This document shows, piece after piece, positions 7,785 to 16,571 of a DNA stretch of 23,150 nucleotides. Position 1 is the stretch's first letter. Each line of letters opens with the position of its first letter. The position numbers and the translations under genes were made by a program. Below the pieces are notes generated by a model, which saw nothing but the letters and a program-made list of their open reading frames with translations, ran no database searches and was not told the origin of the DNA. The DNA lies in the NCBI GenBank assembly GCA_965367295.1, contig CBDUHN010000047.1, positions 1 through 23,150 of the forward strand, given 5' to 3'. Source of the DNA: JAIVHA01 sp965367295 (lineage in GTDB: Bacteria > Pseudomonadota > Gammaproteobacteria > DSM-19610).

Positions 7785-8696
7785 ATGAGCATGATTCCCG
7801 TGAGTATTCCGTCCCATTCCCTACTGCAATGGCTGCAGGGTCCGAGGGTGGGTCGCCTGGCCCTGGTGGTGAACCTGCTACTGGTGCTGTGGCTGACCTG
7901 GTTGCTGGCCCAGCTGACCTGGCGCCTGCTTACACCCGGTGACCCGGCGACGACCGGGCTGCAGATGCCGGTGACCGCCGCACCCGTCATGGAATCGCCC
8001 CCTGCGGTGCCGTTGGGGCAGGTGATTGGCCAGCTGCATCTGTTCGGGGAATCCACGCAGGCGCCGGTGGCAGCGCAGGAAACAGTGGTGCCCCGGGATG
8101 CTCCTGATACCCGCCTCAAACTGATCCTGCGGGGCCTGTTCACGGCGGATGTCACGGAAGAGGCGCTGGCCATCATCGCGGACCCGGGCGGGGACGAGAA
8201 ACCCTATCGCATTGGAGACCCCCTGCCCGGGGGTGCGGAACTCAAGGAGATCTATGCCGATCGTATTATCCTGTCCCGTGCCGGCCGCTATGAAACCCTG
8301 CGGCTGCCGCAGGAAGGCATCGAGGGTGGCGGCAGGGCACCGGCGGCCACGCGTGGGAATACCGGCGCCGTGGAGGATCCGGGGCAGGTGCTGCGGCAGT
8401 ATCGCCAGTCGTTACGGGAAAATCCCCAGTCGCTGATCAGCCTGGTACGGCCGTTGCCGGTGCAGGAGAATGGAAAGTTTGTCGGCTTTCGCCTGCTGCC
8501 GGGCCAGGAGCGGGGGTTTCTCAACAAGCTGGGGCTGCGCCCCGGTGATATCGTGACCGCCATCAACGGGGTGGCACTGGACAGTCCGGCCAATGGCATG
8601 CAGGCCTTGCAGGTGCTGCAGAATGAAAGCAGTGTGCAGCTCAAGATCCGCCGTGGTCGTGAGAGCATGGCATTGAACTTTGAAATTCCGCAATAG
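7785..8696 (+). CDS. gspC: Type II secretion system inner-membrane protein GspC
   Basis: GspC links the inner-membrane platform to the outer-membrane secretin. The 303-residue protein has a short cytoplasmic N-terminus, one transmembrane helix (about residues 25-48) and a periplasmic Pro-rich linker. Next comes the homology region that contacts the secretin N0 domain (about residues 105-180, with KLILRGLF and AIIADPGG). A C-terminal PDZ domain follows (about residues 220-303), containing GFLNKLGLRPGDIVTAING. An in-frame TAG at 7782-7784 directly precedes the ATG at 7785, so translation starts here, at the ATG at 7791 or at the GTG at 7800. None has a clear Shine-Dalgarno. gspD follows after 50 bases. 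Confidence 0.9.
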   Translation: MSMIPVSIPSHSLLQWLQGPRVGRLALVVNLLLVLWLTWLLAQLTWRLLTPGDPATTGLQMPVTAAPVMESPPAVPLGQVIGQLHLFGESTQAPVAAQETVVPRDAPDTRLKLILRGLFTADVTEEALAIIADPGGDEKPYRIGDPLPGGAELKEIYADRIILSRAGRYETLRLPQEGIEGGGRAPAATRGNTGAVEDPGQVLRQYRQSLRENPQSLISLVRPLPVQENGKFVGFRLLPGQERGFLNKLGLRPGDIVTAINGVALDSPANGMQALQVLQNESSVQLKIRRGRESMALNFEIPQ

Positions 8697-8746
8697 AGTG
8701 ACCGTATGCTGAACCATCCAATGACAAGCGTGGGGGAGTACAACCC

Positions 8747-10720
8747 GTGTCTCTGAAAACCATACTGCGAGCCTTGCTCGGCCTTGGCCTCAGCCTGGGA
8801 TTATCCGGCCTGCTGTGGGCGCAAACGGTCACCCTGAATCTGAAGGATGCCGATATCAATGCACTGATCAGCACTGTGGCTGAAGTCACCGGCAAGAACT
8901 TCATCATCGACCCCCGGGTGAAGGGCAAGGTGACAGTGGTGTCTTCCCAGGCCATGGACAGCGACGCGGTCTACGCGGTGTTCCTGTCGATCCTGCAGGT
9001 GCACGGGTTTGCAGCCGTACCCAGTGGCTCGGTAATCAAGATCGTACCCGACGTGAATGCCAAGCAGGACAGCATTCCCACCGTGGGTGATGAGCGTGGG
9101 GTAGTGGGGGATGAAATGGTGACCCGCGTGGTGCAGGTGGACAACGTGGCGGCGGCGCAGCTGGTGCCCATCCTGCGCCCGCTGGTGCCGCAGCAGGGGC
9201 ACCTGGCCGCCTACCCGTCCACCAATGTGCTGATCATTTCCGACCGTGCCGACAACGTCGACCGGCTGGTACAGATCATTCGCCGCATCGACCTGGTGAG
9301 TGATACCGAGATCGAGGTGATTTCCCTGCAGCACGCCTCCGCTGTGGAGGTGGTGCGTGTACTGACCGCATTGAACCGGGCCAGTGCGACGCCAGGTGCT
9401 GCCGTGGGCAGTGAGCAGTCGACCCTGGTGGCCGATGAACGTACCAACAGCGTATTGCTCGGCGGGGACCGTGCCGGCCGCCTGCGCCTGCGCGCCATCA
9501 TCAGCCACCTCGACACGCCGCTGGACCGGGGTGGCAACACCCACGTGATCTACCTGCGCTATGCCAAGGCGGAAGACATGGTCAAGGTGCTGACCGGTGT
9601 GGGTACGGGCATCAACGCCGAGCAGAAGGGGCAGGCCGCCCAGGCCACCAATACCATCAACATCCAGGCCGATGCCGGCGCCAACGCGGTGGTGATCACT
9701 GCACCACCGGATGTGTTCCGTTCCCTGCAGGCGGTGATCCGCCAGCTGGATATCCGTCGCGCCCAGGTGCATGTGGATGCCGTGATCGCGGAAATTACCC
9801 AGGGCAAGGATGCGGCGCTGGGGATCCAGTGGCGCGGAACCAGTGACCTGAGCGGTAACGGGGTGATCGGCGGGACCAGCTTCTCCGGTACCGGCGCCTC
9901 GATCAACAGCGTTGCGCGTAATCCGCTCAGTGTGGGCGATGGCCTGAGTCTCGGTTATTTTGAGGGCACGGCGAGCATCTTTGGCACCGAGTTTCTGAAT
10001 ATTGGCGTCCTGCTGCAGGCCCTGGCCTCCGACAGTTCCACGAATATTCTTGCCACGCCTACATTGGTCACCCTGGACAATGAAGAGGCGGAGATCGTGG
10101 TGGCGCAGAACGTCCCCTTCGTGACCGGTTCCTTCACCAATACCGGTGCGAACGAAGGCGCAACCAATCCCTTTCAGACCATTCAACGTGAGGATGTGGG
10201 CCTGACGCTGCGGGTGACGCCGCAGATCAATGAAGGCGATGCCATCCAGCTGAGCATCGAACAGGAAATCTCCAATGTGGCGGAAACCGTGGTGCCGGGC
10301 GCCTCGGATATTGTTACCAACAAGCGCTCCATCAAGACCACCGTGCTGGTGGCAGACCGGCAGATGGTGGTGCTTGGAGGCCTGATTGATGACTCGCTTA
10401 CGGAAAATATCCAGAAGGTACCCTTGCTCGGCGATATCCCGGTGCTGGGTAACCTGTTCAAGTCGCGCAGCACCAAGAAGCAGAAGCGCAACCTGATGGT
10501 TTTCATTCAGCCTTCGATTCTGCGTGAGGCTGCGGTGTTCACCGACACCAGTTCCGGAAAATACAACTATATGCGTGGCCTGCAGGCCGATGTGCGCGAT
10601 GGCGGGGTGAACCTGCTGCCGAAAGAGGCGGCGCCGGTATTACCCGAATACCCGCAGCCGGCACCCGGCCGCCCCGCCACGGTCAATCCCAAGGGCAACG
10701 ACGAACCCCCAAGCGAATGA
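8747..10720 (+). CDS. gspD: Type II secretion system secretin GspD
   Basis: GspD forms the multimeric outer-membrane channel through which folded exoproteins leave the cell. The 657-residue protein opens with a signal peptide cut probably after A25 (LLWA-QTV), with no lipobox cysteine. An N0 domain (about 27-100) and three KH-like N domains follow, with typical VYLRYAKAEDMVKVL and NAVVITAPP stretches. The secretin core near 400-600 holds VPFVTGS, VGLTLRVTPQI and VLGGLIDDS. A Pro-rich tail ends the protein. The start is GTG at 8747, supported by GGGGGAG at 8732-8738. The last bases overlap the gspE start (ATGA), so D and E are probably translationally coupled. Confidence 0.96.
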   Translation: MSLKTILRALLGLGLSLGLSGLLWAQTVTLNLKDADINALISTVAEVTGKNFIIDPRVKGKVTVVSSQAMDSDAVYAVFLSILQVHGFAAVPSGSVIKIVPDVNAKQDSIPTVGDERGVVGDEMVTRVVQVDNVAAAQLVPILRPLVPQQGHLAAYPSTNVLIISDRADNVDRLVQIIRRIDLVSDTEIEVISLQHASAVEVVRVLTALNRASATPGAAVGSEQSTLVADERTNSVLLGGDRAGRLRLRAIISHLDTPLDRGGNTHVIYLRYAKAEDMVKVLTGVGTGINAEQKGQAAQATNTINIQADAGANAVVITAPPDVFRSLQAVIRQLDIRRAQVHVDAVIAEITQGKDAALGIQWRGTSDLSGNGVIGGTSFSGTGASINSVARNPLSVGDGLSLGYFEGTASIFGTEFLNIGVLLQALASDSSTNILATPTLVTLDNEEAEIVVAQNVPFVTGSFTNTGANEGATNPFQTIQREDVGLTLRVTPQINEGDAIQLSIEQEISNVAETVVPGASDIVTNKRSIKTTVLVADRQMVVLGGLIDDSLTENIQKVPLLGDIPVLGNLFKSRSTKKQKRNLMVFIQPSILREAAVFTDTSSGKYNYMRGLQADVRDGGVNLLPKEAAPVLPEYPQPAPGRPATVNPKGNDEPPSE

Positions 10721-12246
10721 GCGAAACCATTCTCGACAGTCTGGAAGCCGTAGTCGCGGAGCCGGAGGTTGTGACGCCACCGGGACGTCCCGGTTTCCTG
10801 TTTGCCCGCCGTCATCAGCTGTTGGTACAGGGGGAGCAGGATGGCTGTGTGCAGGTGCTGTACGGTCCCAAGATGCGTGCCGCCGGGGTGGTTGAGCTGC
10901 GCCGGTTTCTCGGCAAGCCCGTTCACCTGGAGCCGGTAAGCCCGGAACGTTTCGACGCCCTGTTGGCGACCACCTATGAACAGGGCTCCTCCGAGGCCAT
11001 GCAGATGATGGAGGGCATGGAGGAAGAGCTGGATCTGTCGCGACTGGCGGAACAGCTGGGCGAACCGGAAGACCTGCTGGAAAGCGAGGATGATGCGCCG
11101 ATCATCCGTCTCATCAACGCGCTGCTCACCGAGGCGGTGAAGGAAAACGCCTCGGATGTTCATATCGAACCCTTCGAAAACCGCCTGGTGGTGCGCTTCC
11201 GAGTCGACGGCGTACTGCGCGAGGTGTTGCAGCCGCAGCGCCTGCTGGCGCCGTTGCTGGTGTCGCGTATCAAGGTCATGGCCAAGCTGGATATTGCCGA
11301 GAAACGGCTGCCCCAGGATGGCCGCATTTCGCTCAAGGTGGCAGGGCGTGCCGTGGATGTGCGGGTCTCGACCCTGCCGTCCGGGCATGGCGAGCGGGTG
11401 GTGATGCGTCTGCTCGACAAGCAGGCCGGCCGGCTGGATCTCGAACACCTGGGCATGGCGGCCTCGGCACAGCAGCTCATGGACAGGCTCATCGCCCGCC
11501 CGCATGGCATCATCCTGGTGACCGGCCCCACCGGTTCCGGTAAAACCACGACGCTCTATGCGGCGTTGATGCGGCTCAACAACAGCAAGCGCAATATCAT
11601 GACGGTGGAGGATCCCATCGAGTATTACCTCGACGGCATCGGCCAGACCCAGGTCAACAGCAAGGTGGACATGAGTTTCGCCCGAGGCCTGCGCGCCATC
11701 CTGCGCCAGGACCCGGACGTGGTGATGGTGGGTGAAATCCGCGACCTGGAAACGGCGGAGATTGCCGTGCAGGCGAGCCTGACCGGCCACCTGGTGTTTT
11801 CCACCCTGCATACCAACAGCGCGGTAGGGGCTGTTACCCGCCTGCGTGATATGGGGGTGGAACCCTTCCTGTTATCGTCGAGTCTTATCGGGGTGCTGGC
11901 GCAGCGGCTGGTGCGGGTGCTGTGCAATGACTGCAAGGAACCCTATATCGCCAGCGAACCGGACTGTGAACTGCTCGGCGTGGATGTCGCCGCCCCGCCG
12001 ACCCTGTATCACGCCCGGGGTTGTGAGCACTGCAATCAGCTGGGCTATCGTGGCCGTATCGGTATCTATGAGCTGATTGCCCTCGATGACCACATGCGCA
12101 CCATGATTCACGACGGGGCCGGGGAACATGAACTGGAACAGTATGCCCGACGTTCCTCATCCAATATGCGCCAGGATGGCAACCGCCGCGTACTGGACGG
12201 CATTACCACGCTGGAAGAAGTGGTGCGGGTCAGCCGTGAGAGCTGA
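10717..12246 (+). CDS. gspE: Type II secretion system ATPase GspE
   Basis: GspE is the cytoplasmic hexameric ATPase that powers pseudopilus assembly. The 509-residue protein has an N-terminal domain that binds GspL in known systems. The RecA-like core contains Walker A GPTGSGKT (270-277), the Asp box near VEDPIEYYL and the Walker B region GEIRD (339-343), followed by a His box in HLVFSTLHTN. The zinc-binding tetracysteine motif is present as C403/C406 and C436/C439, which marks GspE-type ATPases over many pilus retraction ATPases. The GYRGRIGIYEL signature follows. The ATG overlaps the gspD stop by four bases. gspF starts 33 bases downstream. Confidence 0.96.
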   Translation: MSETILDSLEAVVAEPEVVTPPGRPGFLFARRHQLLVQGEQDGCVQVLYGPKMRAAGVVELRRFLGKPVHLEPVSPERFDALLATTYEQGSSEAMQMMEGMEEELDLSRLAEQLGEPEDLLESEDDAPIIRLINALLTEAVKENASDVHIEPFENRLVVRFRVDGVLREVLQPQRLLAPLLVSRIKVMAKLDIAEKRLPQDGRISLKVAGRAVDVRVSTLPSGHGERVVMRLLDKQAGRLDLEHLGMAASAQQLMDRLIARPHGIILVTGPTGSGKTTTLYAALMRLNNSKRNIMTVEDPIEYYLDGIGQTQVNSKVDMSFARGLRAILRQDPDVVMVGEIRDLETAEIAVQASLTGHLVFSTLHTNSAVGAVTRLRDMGVEPFLLSSSLIGVLAQRLVRVLCNDCKEPYIASEPDCELLGVDVAAPPTLYHARGCEHCNQLGYRGRIGIYELIALDDHMRTMIHDGAGEHELEQYARRSSSNMRQDGNRRVLDGITTLEEVVRVSRES

Positions 12247-12279
12247 GGGCATGGTCCGTCCGGGAATAAAGCGTAACTG

Positions 12280-13497
12280 ATGGGAGCCTTCGAATTCACA
12301 GCCCTCGATGCCACCGGGCGCGACCAGAAAGGCGTACTGGAAGGGGATACCCCGCGCCAGATTCGCCAGCAGCTGCGTGATCGTGGCTGGACGCCACTCT
12401 CGGTACAGGAGGTTGCCCAGCGCGAGGCGCGTGCCGCCGGCAGCCGCTGGCAATTGCGCCGTGGTATCAGTGCCGGCGATCTCGCCCTGATCACCCGTCA
12501 GCTGGCAACCCTGGTGCATTCCGGTTTTCCCATCGAGGAGTCGCTGCGCGCGGTTTCCCAGCAGACGGAAAAGCCACGCCTGCAGTCATTGCTGGCCGCG
12601 GTGCGTTCGCGGGTGGTGGAGGGGCATTCGCTGGCCTCGGGGCTGGCGGAATTCCCCCATGCCTTCCCCGAGCTGTATCGCACCACGGTGGAGGCGGGCG
12701 AACAGTCCGGTCATCTCGATGCCGTGCTGGAACGGCTCGCCGATTACACTGAAAGCCGTCAGGAACTGCAGCAGAAACTGCAGCAGGTGATGGTCTATCC
12801 CGTTCTGCTTACCATCATGGCCATCGGCATCACGGCGCTGCTGCTCACGTATGTGGTACCGCAGGTGGTGCAGGTATTCGATAACGTGGGACAGGAGCTG
12901 CCGCTGTTGACCCGGGTGTTGATCGGGCTCAGTGATTTCCTGCAGGCCTATGGCCTGCTGCTGCTCATCCTGCTGGTGTTGCTGGTGATGGGGCTTCGTT
13001 ACCTGTTGAAGCAGGAAGGGCCGCGCAAGGCCTTTCACGGCCTGCTGTTGCGCACTCCATTCCTGTCGCGCATGGCCAAGGGACTCAATACGGCACGCTT
13101 TGCCCGTACCCTGAGCATTCTCACCGCTAGTGGCGTGCCGGTGCTGGAGGCGCTGCGCATTGCCGGTTCGGTGATGACCAATGTACCCATGCGCGAGGCC
13201 GTGGATGTTGCGGCCAAGCGGGTGCGAGAGGGCAGCAGCATCAGTGGTTCGCTGGAAAAGAGCGGCTACTTTCCCCCCATGACCCTGCATCTCATTGCCA
13301 GCGGAGAGACCAGCGGTAATCTTGAGGCCATGCTCGAGCGCGCCGCGCTGAACCAGGAGCGCGAGATGCAGACCCTGATCGCCAGCATCATGGCGGCGGT
13401 GGAGCCGTTGATCCTGGTGGTGATGGGGTTGGTGGTGCTGCTGATCGTGCTGGCCATCCTGGTGCCCATTTTCAACTTCAACCAGCTCGTGGCCTGA
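12280..13497 (+). CDS. gspF: Type II secretion system platform protein GspF
   Basis: GspF is the polytopic inner-membrane platform that couples GspE to pseudopilin assembly. The 405 residues hold the usual tandem arrangement of two T2SSF domains. The N-terminal one starts near residue 68 (ISAGDLALITRQLATLVHSGFPIEESL) and its repeat near residue 270 (TARFARTLSILTASGVPVLEALRIAG). Transmembrane helices lie near 168-195, 222-240 and 372-403. The start MGAFEFTALDATGR is typical of the family. No strong Shine-Dalgarno precedes it. The MFS gene starts one base after the stop. Confidence 0.95.
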   Translation: MGAFEFTALDATGRDQKGVLEGDTPRQIRQQLRDRGWTPLSVQEVAQREARAAGSRWQLRRGISAGDLALITRQLATLVHSGFPIEESLRAVSQQTEKPRLQSLLAAVRSRVVEGHSLASGLAEFPHAFPELYRTTVEAGEQSGHLDAVLERLADYTESRQELQQKLQQVMVYPVLLTIMAIGITALLLTYVVPQVVQVFDNVGQELPLLTRVLIGLSDFLQAYGLLLLILLVLLVMGLRYLLKQEGPRKAFHGLLLRTPFLSRMAKGLNTARFARTLSILTASGVPVLEALRIAGSVMTNVPMREAVDVAAKRVREGSSISGSLEKSGYFPPMTLHLIASGETSGNLEAMLERAALNQEREMQTLIASIMAAVEPLILVVMGLVVLLIVLAILVPIFNFNQLVA

Positions 13498-13498
13498 T

Positions 13499-14710
13499 AT
13501 GGGACTACTGCTGCGTTCCTTGCGGCAGCGTGAATACCGCCTGTATTTCTTCGGTCAGCTCGTCTCCCTGCACGGGACCTGGATGCAGAATGTGGCGCAG
13601 GCCTGGCTGGTGTACCGGCTGACCGAATCCAGTTTTCTGCTAGGCCTGGTGGCGTTCACCAGCCTGATTCCCGTTTTGCTGTTCGGCCTGGTGGGCGGCT
13701 GGCTGGCGGACCACCTGCCGCGCCGGCGCCTGTTCTTTGCCACCCAGCTGTTGGCCCTGTTGCAGGCGTTAACCCTGGCGGGCCTGACCTTCAGCGGCCA
13801 CATCGCCGTATGGCAGATCATCCTGCTGTCCTTTTTCCTGGGTTGCGTGCATGCAGTAGAGATCCCGGCACGCCATTCCCTGCTGCCGGGCCTGGTGCCC
13901 CGTGCGGAGATGCACAATGCCATCGCCCTGAACTCCAGCGTGTTCAACCTGGCGCGTTTCCTTGGTCCGGCTATCGCCGGGGTGCTGATCGCGCGCGTCG
14001 GTGAGGCCTGGGTGTTTCTGATCAACGGGTTTACCTTTGCCGCCACCCTGTTGGCGTTGCTGGCCATGGGGCTGGAAGCGAAAGCGATACCGGGTGAGAG
14101 GCGTAAGCGCGGCGGTGTGCTTGACGGGTTCCACTACGCCTGGCGCGATACCACGCTGCGTAATGCGATTTTACTGGTGTCGATGGTGAGTCTCTGCGCT
14201 TCACCCTATACGGTGCTGATGCCGGTGTTTGCCCGTGAGGTATTTCATGGTGGCCCCGATGTGCTGGGCTATCTGCTGGGCGCCGCCGGTTGCGGTGCAT
14301 TGCTGGCGGCGCTGCGGTTGGCAGGGCGCCGGGAGAGCGAAGGTATCCAGCGCTGGATTGCGCAGGCGGCCATTGCGGCGGGCGCTGCACTGATGCTGTT
14401 TTCACAGCTGTCCTGGTTTGCGGCCGCGTTACTGGTGCTGGCGGGTGCAGGCTTTGCCGTGACCACGGTAATCGCCTCTACCAATACCTACCTGCAACTG
14501 GGCGTGCCCGATGAGTTGCGCGGCCGGGTAATGTCATTGTTCTCAAGCCTGTTTATCGGTGTGGCCCCGGTGGGGAACCTGTTGGCGGGCAGTCTGGCGG
14601 AGGCGTTGGGTGTGCAGCCGGCGCTGCTGTTGCTGGGTATCGGTTGTCTGCTGGCGGGATTATTCTATCGCGGGTGGGTCTCGGGACAGACCATGGATGA
14701 ACGCGGATAA
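13499..14710 (+). CDS. MFS transporter (MFS_3 / EntS-like group)
   Basis: This is a probable proton-driven efflux permease of the inner membrane with about 12 hydrophobic segments in 403 residues. The N-terminal RQREYRLYFFGQLVSLHGTWMQNVAQAWLVYRLT is characteristic of the MFS_3 group that contains the enterobactin exporter EntS. Motif A, GGWLADHLPRRR, lies at residues 66-77 between helices 2 and 3. Its ATG begins one base after the gspF stop, so it is almost certainly co-transcribed and perhaps coupled with gspF. The substrate cannot be told from sequence, and a role in type II secretion is not implied by position alone. Confidence 0.88.
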   Translation: MGLLLRSLRQREYRLYFFGQLVSLHGTWMQNVAQAWLVYRLTESSFLLGLVAFTSLIPVLLFGLVGGWLADHLPRRRLFFATQLLALLQALTLAGLTFSGHIAVWQIILLSFFLGCVHAVEIPARHSLLPGLVPRAEMHNAIALNSSVFNLARFLGPAIAGVLIARVGEAWVFLINGFTFAATLLALLAMGLEAKAIPGERRKRGGVLDGFHYAWRDTTLRNAILLVSMVSLCASPYTVLMPVFAREVFHGGPDVLGYLLGAAGCGALLAALRLAGRRESEGIQRWIAQAAIAAGAALMLFSQLSWFAAALLVLAGAGFAVTTVIASTNTYLQLGVPDELRGRVMSLFSSLFIGVAPVGNLLAGSLAEALGVQPALLLLGIGCLLAGLFYRGWVSGQTMDERG

Positions 14711-14732
14711 AGCGAAACAGGATAATCGTGAC

Positions 14733-14759
14733 TGTAGGTGCGCATTCATTCGCCCACCC
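14733..14759. repeat. REP-like element between convergent MFS and cpdA genes
   Basis: TGTAGGTGCGCATTCATTCG begins here and continues into CCCACC, giving an imperfect GGTGCG/CGCCCACC stem around the core ATTCATTCG (14744-14752). The same start (TGTAG) and core recur at 16572-16636, and the core also at 18098. It fills half of the 54-base gap between the two gene ends. Confidence 0.65.
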
Positions 14760-14764
14760 TTCGC

Positions 14765-15562
14765 TCAGTAGCCGCGTGATGCCAGATCCAGTACGCCGGG
14801 CATTTCATACAGGCGTTCCACCCCCGTTTCAATTCGGCCATCTTCGTGCAGATGCAGCCAGCGGTAGCCGGGTGGGATCTCGTCGATAGCAAAATCTTCG
14901 CTCTGCGGCGCAAATTGGATACAGGTACTGGGGGAGGCGATCAGTTCGACGCCGTTACGGTGCTGGCGGAAATCCTGGTGCACGTGCCCCCACAGTATGG
15001 CCCGCACCTGGGGATGGCGGTCCAGCACCGTGAACAATTCTCCTGCATTGTCTACCGCCATGGTATCCAGCCACCGGCTGCCGACCGGTACCGGTTGGTG
15101 GTGCAGGCAGATCAGGGCATGCAACTCGGGGTGTGCGGATAGTTGTGCTTCCAGGCGCTGCAATTCGGTAGTGGCCAGGTGGCCGCCCTCACTGCCCGGC
15201 ACACTGGTGTCCAGCAGGCAGAACTGCCAGGCGCCCCGTATGACCTGCGTGGTCCACTGCACGGAATCATGCTGGAGATGGTTGCGCAGCGTATCGCGGG
15301 CATCATGATTGCCCGGCAGGCAGTACACGGGGGTGTTCAGGGAGCGGAAATGCTGCAGGAACCTTGTATAGGCCTGCGGTGAACCATCATGTACCAGGTC
15401 ACCCGTGGTCAGTACTAGGTCAGCCGGCCAGTGTTGCCGTTGCGCCAGTGCCAGTATCGCCAACAATGACTGCTCGGTGTTGATGCCCAGTAAGGCGCCA
15501 CCGGCATCGGCATATAGATGGGTGTCGGTGAATTGCAGCAGTTTTAATGGGGATTTGTCCAT
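14765..15562 (-). CDS. cpdA: 3',5'-cyclic-AMP phosphodiesterase, CpdA-type
   Basis: This is a cytoplasmic class III metallophosphodiesterase that hydrolyses cAMP and so lowers CRP-dependent signalling. The dinuclear-metal motifs are all present in 265 residues: DTH (13-15), GD (54-55), GNHD (84-87), HH (154-155) and GHVH (192-195), in the order of the calcineurin-like superfamily. The length is that of CpdA/Icc proteins. I start at the ATG at 15562 because the protein then begins MDKSPLKLLQFTDTHL, as in the family. An in-frame ATG at 15634 would add 24 unlikely residues and overlap the divergent methyltransferase ORF. No clear ribosome binding site supports either start. Specificity for cAMP is inferred from family likeness. 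Confidence 0.88.
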   Translation of the reverse strand: MDKSPLKLLQFTDTHLYADAGGALLGINTEQSLLAILALAQRQHWPADLVLTTGDLVHDGSPQAYTRFLQHFRSLNTPVYCLPGNHDARDTLRNHLQHDSVQWTTQVIRGAWQFCLLDTSVPGSEGGHLATTELQRLEAQLSAHPELHALICLHHQPVPVGSRWLDTMAVDNAGELFTVLDRHPQVRAILWGHVHQDFRQHRNGVELIASPSTCIQFAPQSEDFAIDEIPPGYRWLHLHEDGRIETGVERLYEMPGVLDLASRGY

Positions 15563-15649
15563 GTTCGGGAATCGGGTGTTGGGGTTTGGGCAGTGTAGCG
15601 GATACCATGCATGAAAGTGTGCGCCATGCCGCAAGTCGAGGGATTTTTC

Positions 15650-16312
15650 ATGTCCAATCAGCTACTGAACCTGACGCCAGCACTGTATCAGTATTTACAC
15701 CAGGTGTCCCTGCGCGAAACCGCGCCCCTGCGCGCCCTGCGTGAAGCCACGGCCGGCCACGAAATGGCGCGTATGCAGATTTCACCGGAGCAGGGTCAGT
15801 TCATGGCGTTGCTGGTGAAACTGCTGGGTGCACGGCGTTGTATCGAGATCGGGGTATTCACCGGTTACAGCAGCCTGGCGGTGGCGCAGGCCCTGCCGGA
15901 TGATGGCGAGATCGTTGCCTGTGACTTGAATGCCGATTATGCCCGTATCGCCTTACAACACTGGCAGGCGGCGGGAGTGGAAGACAAGATCAACCTGCGC
16001 CTGGCACCGGCGATGGAAACGCTGGATGCCCTGCTGGAGGAAGGCCAGGCCGGTTCGTTCGATTTCGTGTTCATCGATGCCGACAAGACGTCGTATAGCG
16101 ATTATTACGAACGCGCCCTGATCTTGCTGCATAGCGGCGGGTTGATTGCGGTGGACAATGTGCTGTGGGGTGGCAGTGTGATTGATCAGGAGAATCAGGA
16201 TGCCGATACCCGCGCCATTCGCGCCTTCAATGAACGGGTTTCAGGCGACGAGCGGGTGGACCTGAGCCTGGTGCCGATCGGGGATGGGTTGACGCTGCTG
16301 CGCAAGCGGTGA
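15650..16312 (+). CDS. Class I SAM-dependent O-methyltransferase (CCoAOMT-like)
   Basis: This cation-dependent methyltransferase transfers a methyl group from S-adenosylmethionine to a catechol-type hydroxyl; the natural substrate in bacteria is usually unknown. The 220-residue protein shows the SAM motif IEIGVFTGYSS (65-75) and the acidic ribose-binding CDLN (91-94). The predicted metal ligands are D133 in FIDADK plus D159 and N160 in AVDNVLWGG, the hallmark of the caffeoyl-CoA/catechol O-methyltransferase family. The ATG at 15650 is preceded by GAGGGA (15638-15643). An upstream in-frame ATG at 15611 adds 13 residues with no family match. It is divergent from cpdA with 87 bases between the starts. 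Confidence 0.92.
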   Translation: MSNQLLNLTPALYQYLHQVSLRETAPLRALREATAGHEMARMQISPEQGQFMALLVKLLGARRCIEIGVFTGYSSLAVAQALPDDGEIVACDLNADYARIALQHWQAAGVEDKINLRLAPAMETLDALLEEGQAGSFDFVFIDADKTSYSDYYERALILLHSGGLIAVDNVLWGGSVIDQENQDADTRAIRAFNERVSGDERVDLSLVPIGDGLTLLRKR

Positions 16313-16396
16313 GGGTGTTTCTGCGGCGCCTGTAGATTCGAAGTTGCCTTCGGACGGGTTTTATCCCATGCAGCCATCGTCCGAATGAATTTTCAA

Positions 16397-16444
16397 TTTG
16401 CCTGCTACAGCACAACCTTCCTTCCGCCCTTTGCCGGGCGGGTA
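16397..16444. repeat. 48-base repeat head, copy A
   Basis: This block aligns without gaps to 23035-23082, with about 39 of 48 bases identical. The outer parts are conserved (TTTGCCTGCTA at the left, CCGCCCTTTGCCGGGCGGGT at the right) and the middle is divergent. The right part forms a CCGCCC/GGGCGG hairpin. After the shared head the two copies continue with different sequence. Confidence 0.7.
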
Positions 16445-16457
16445 CCCTGTGCTTCTC

Positions 16458-16526
16458 GAAAAAATCGGCGCGTGCAAAACTCGCCGCTGCGCGGCTCAGA
16501 CAGTTGTGCGCTTTATCTGATTTTTC
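16458..16526. repeat. Nested palindromic element
   Basis: Three sets of complementary arms are nested. GAAAAAATC (16458-16466) pairs with GATTTTTC (16519-16526), GCGCGTGCAA (16468-16477) imperfectly with TTGTGCGC (16504-16511), and GCCGC (16483-16487) with GCGGC (16491-16495) around TGC. It could form a long imperfect hairpin. A 63-codon ORF crosses it (16385-16576), but its sequence follows the palindrome and I do not call it a gene. Confidence 0.6.
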
Positions 16527-16571
16527 CTGCGATGCTCGGCGGCGCCAACGGGACCCGGGGTGCCGGGTTTA

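Noticed and set aside
8801..10186. 461-codon minus-strand open frame
   Set aside because: It is a shadow of gspD, with low-complexity His/Gly/Gln-rich translation and no motif.
10567..11811. 414-codon minus-strand open frame
   Set aside because: It is antisense to gspE and the end of gspD, with no recognisable domain.
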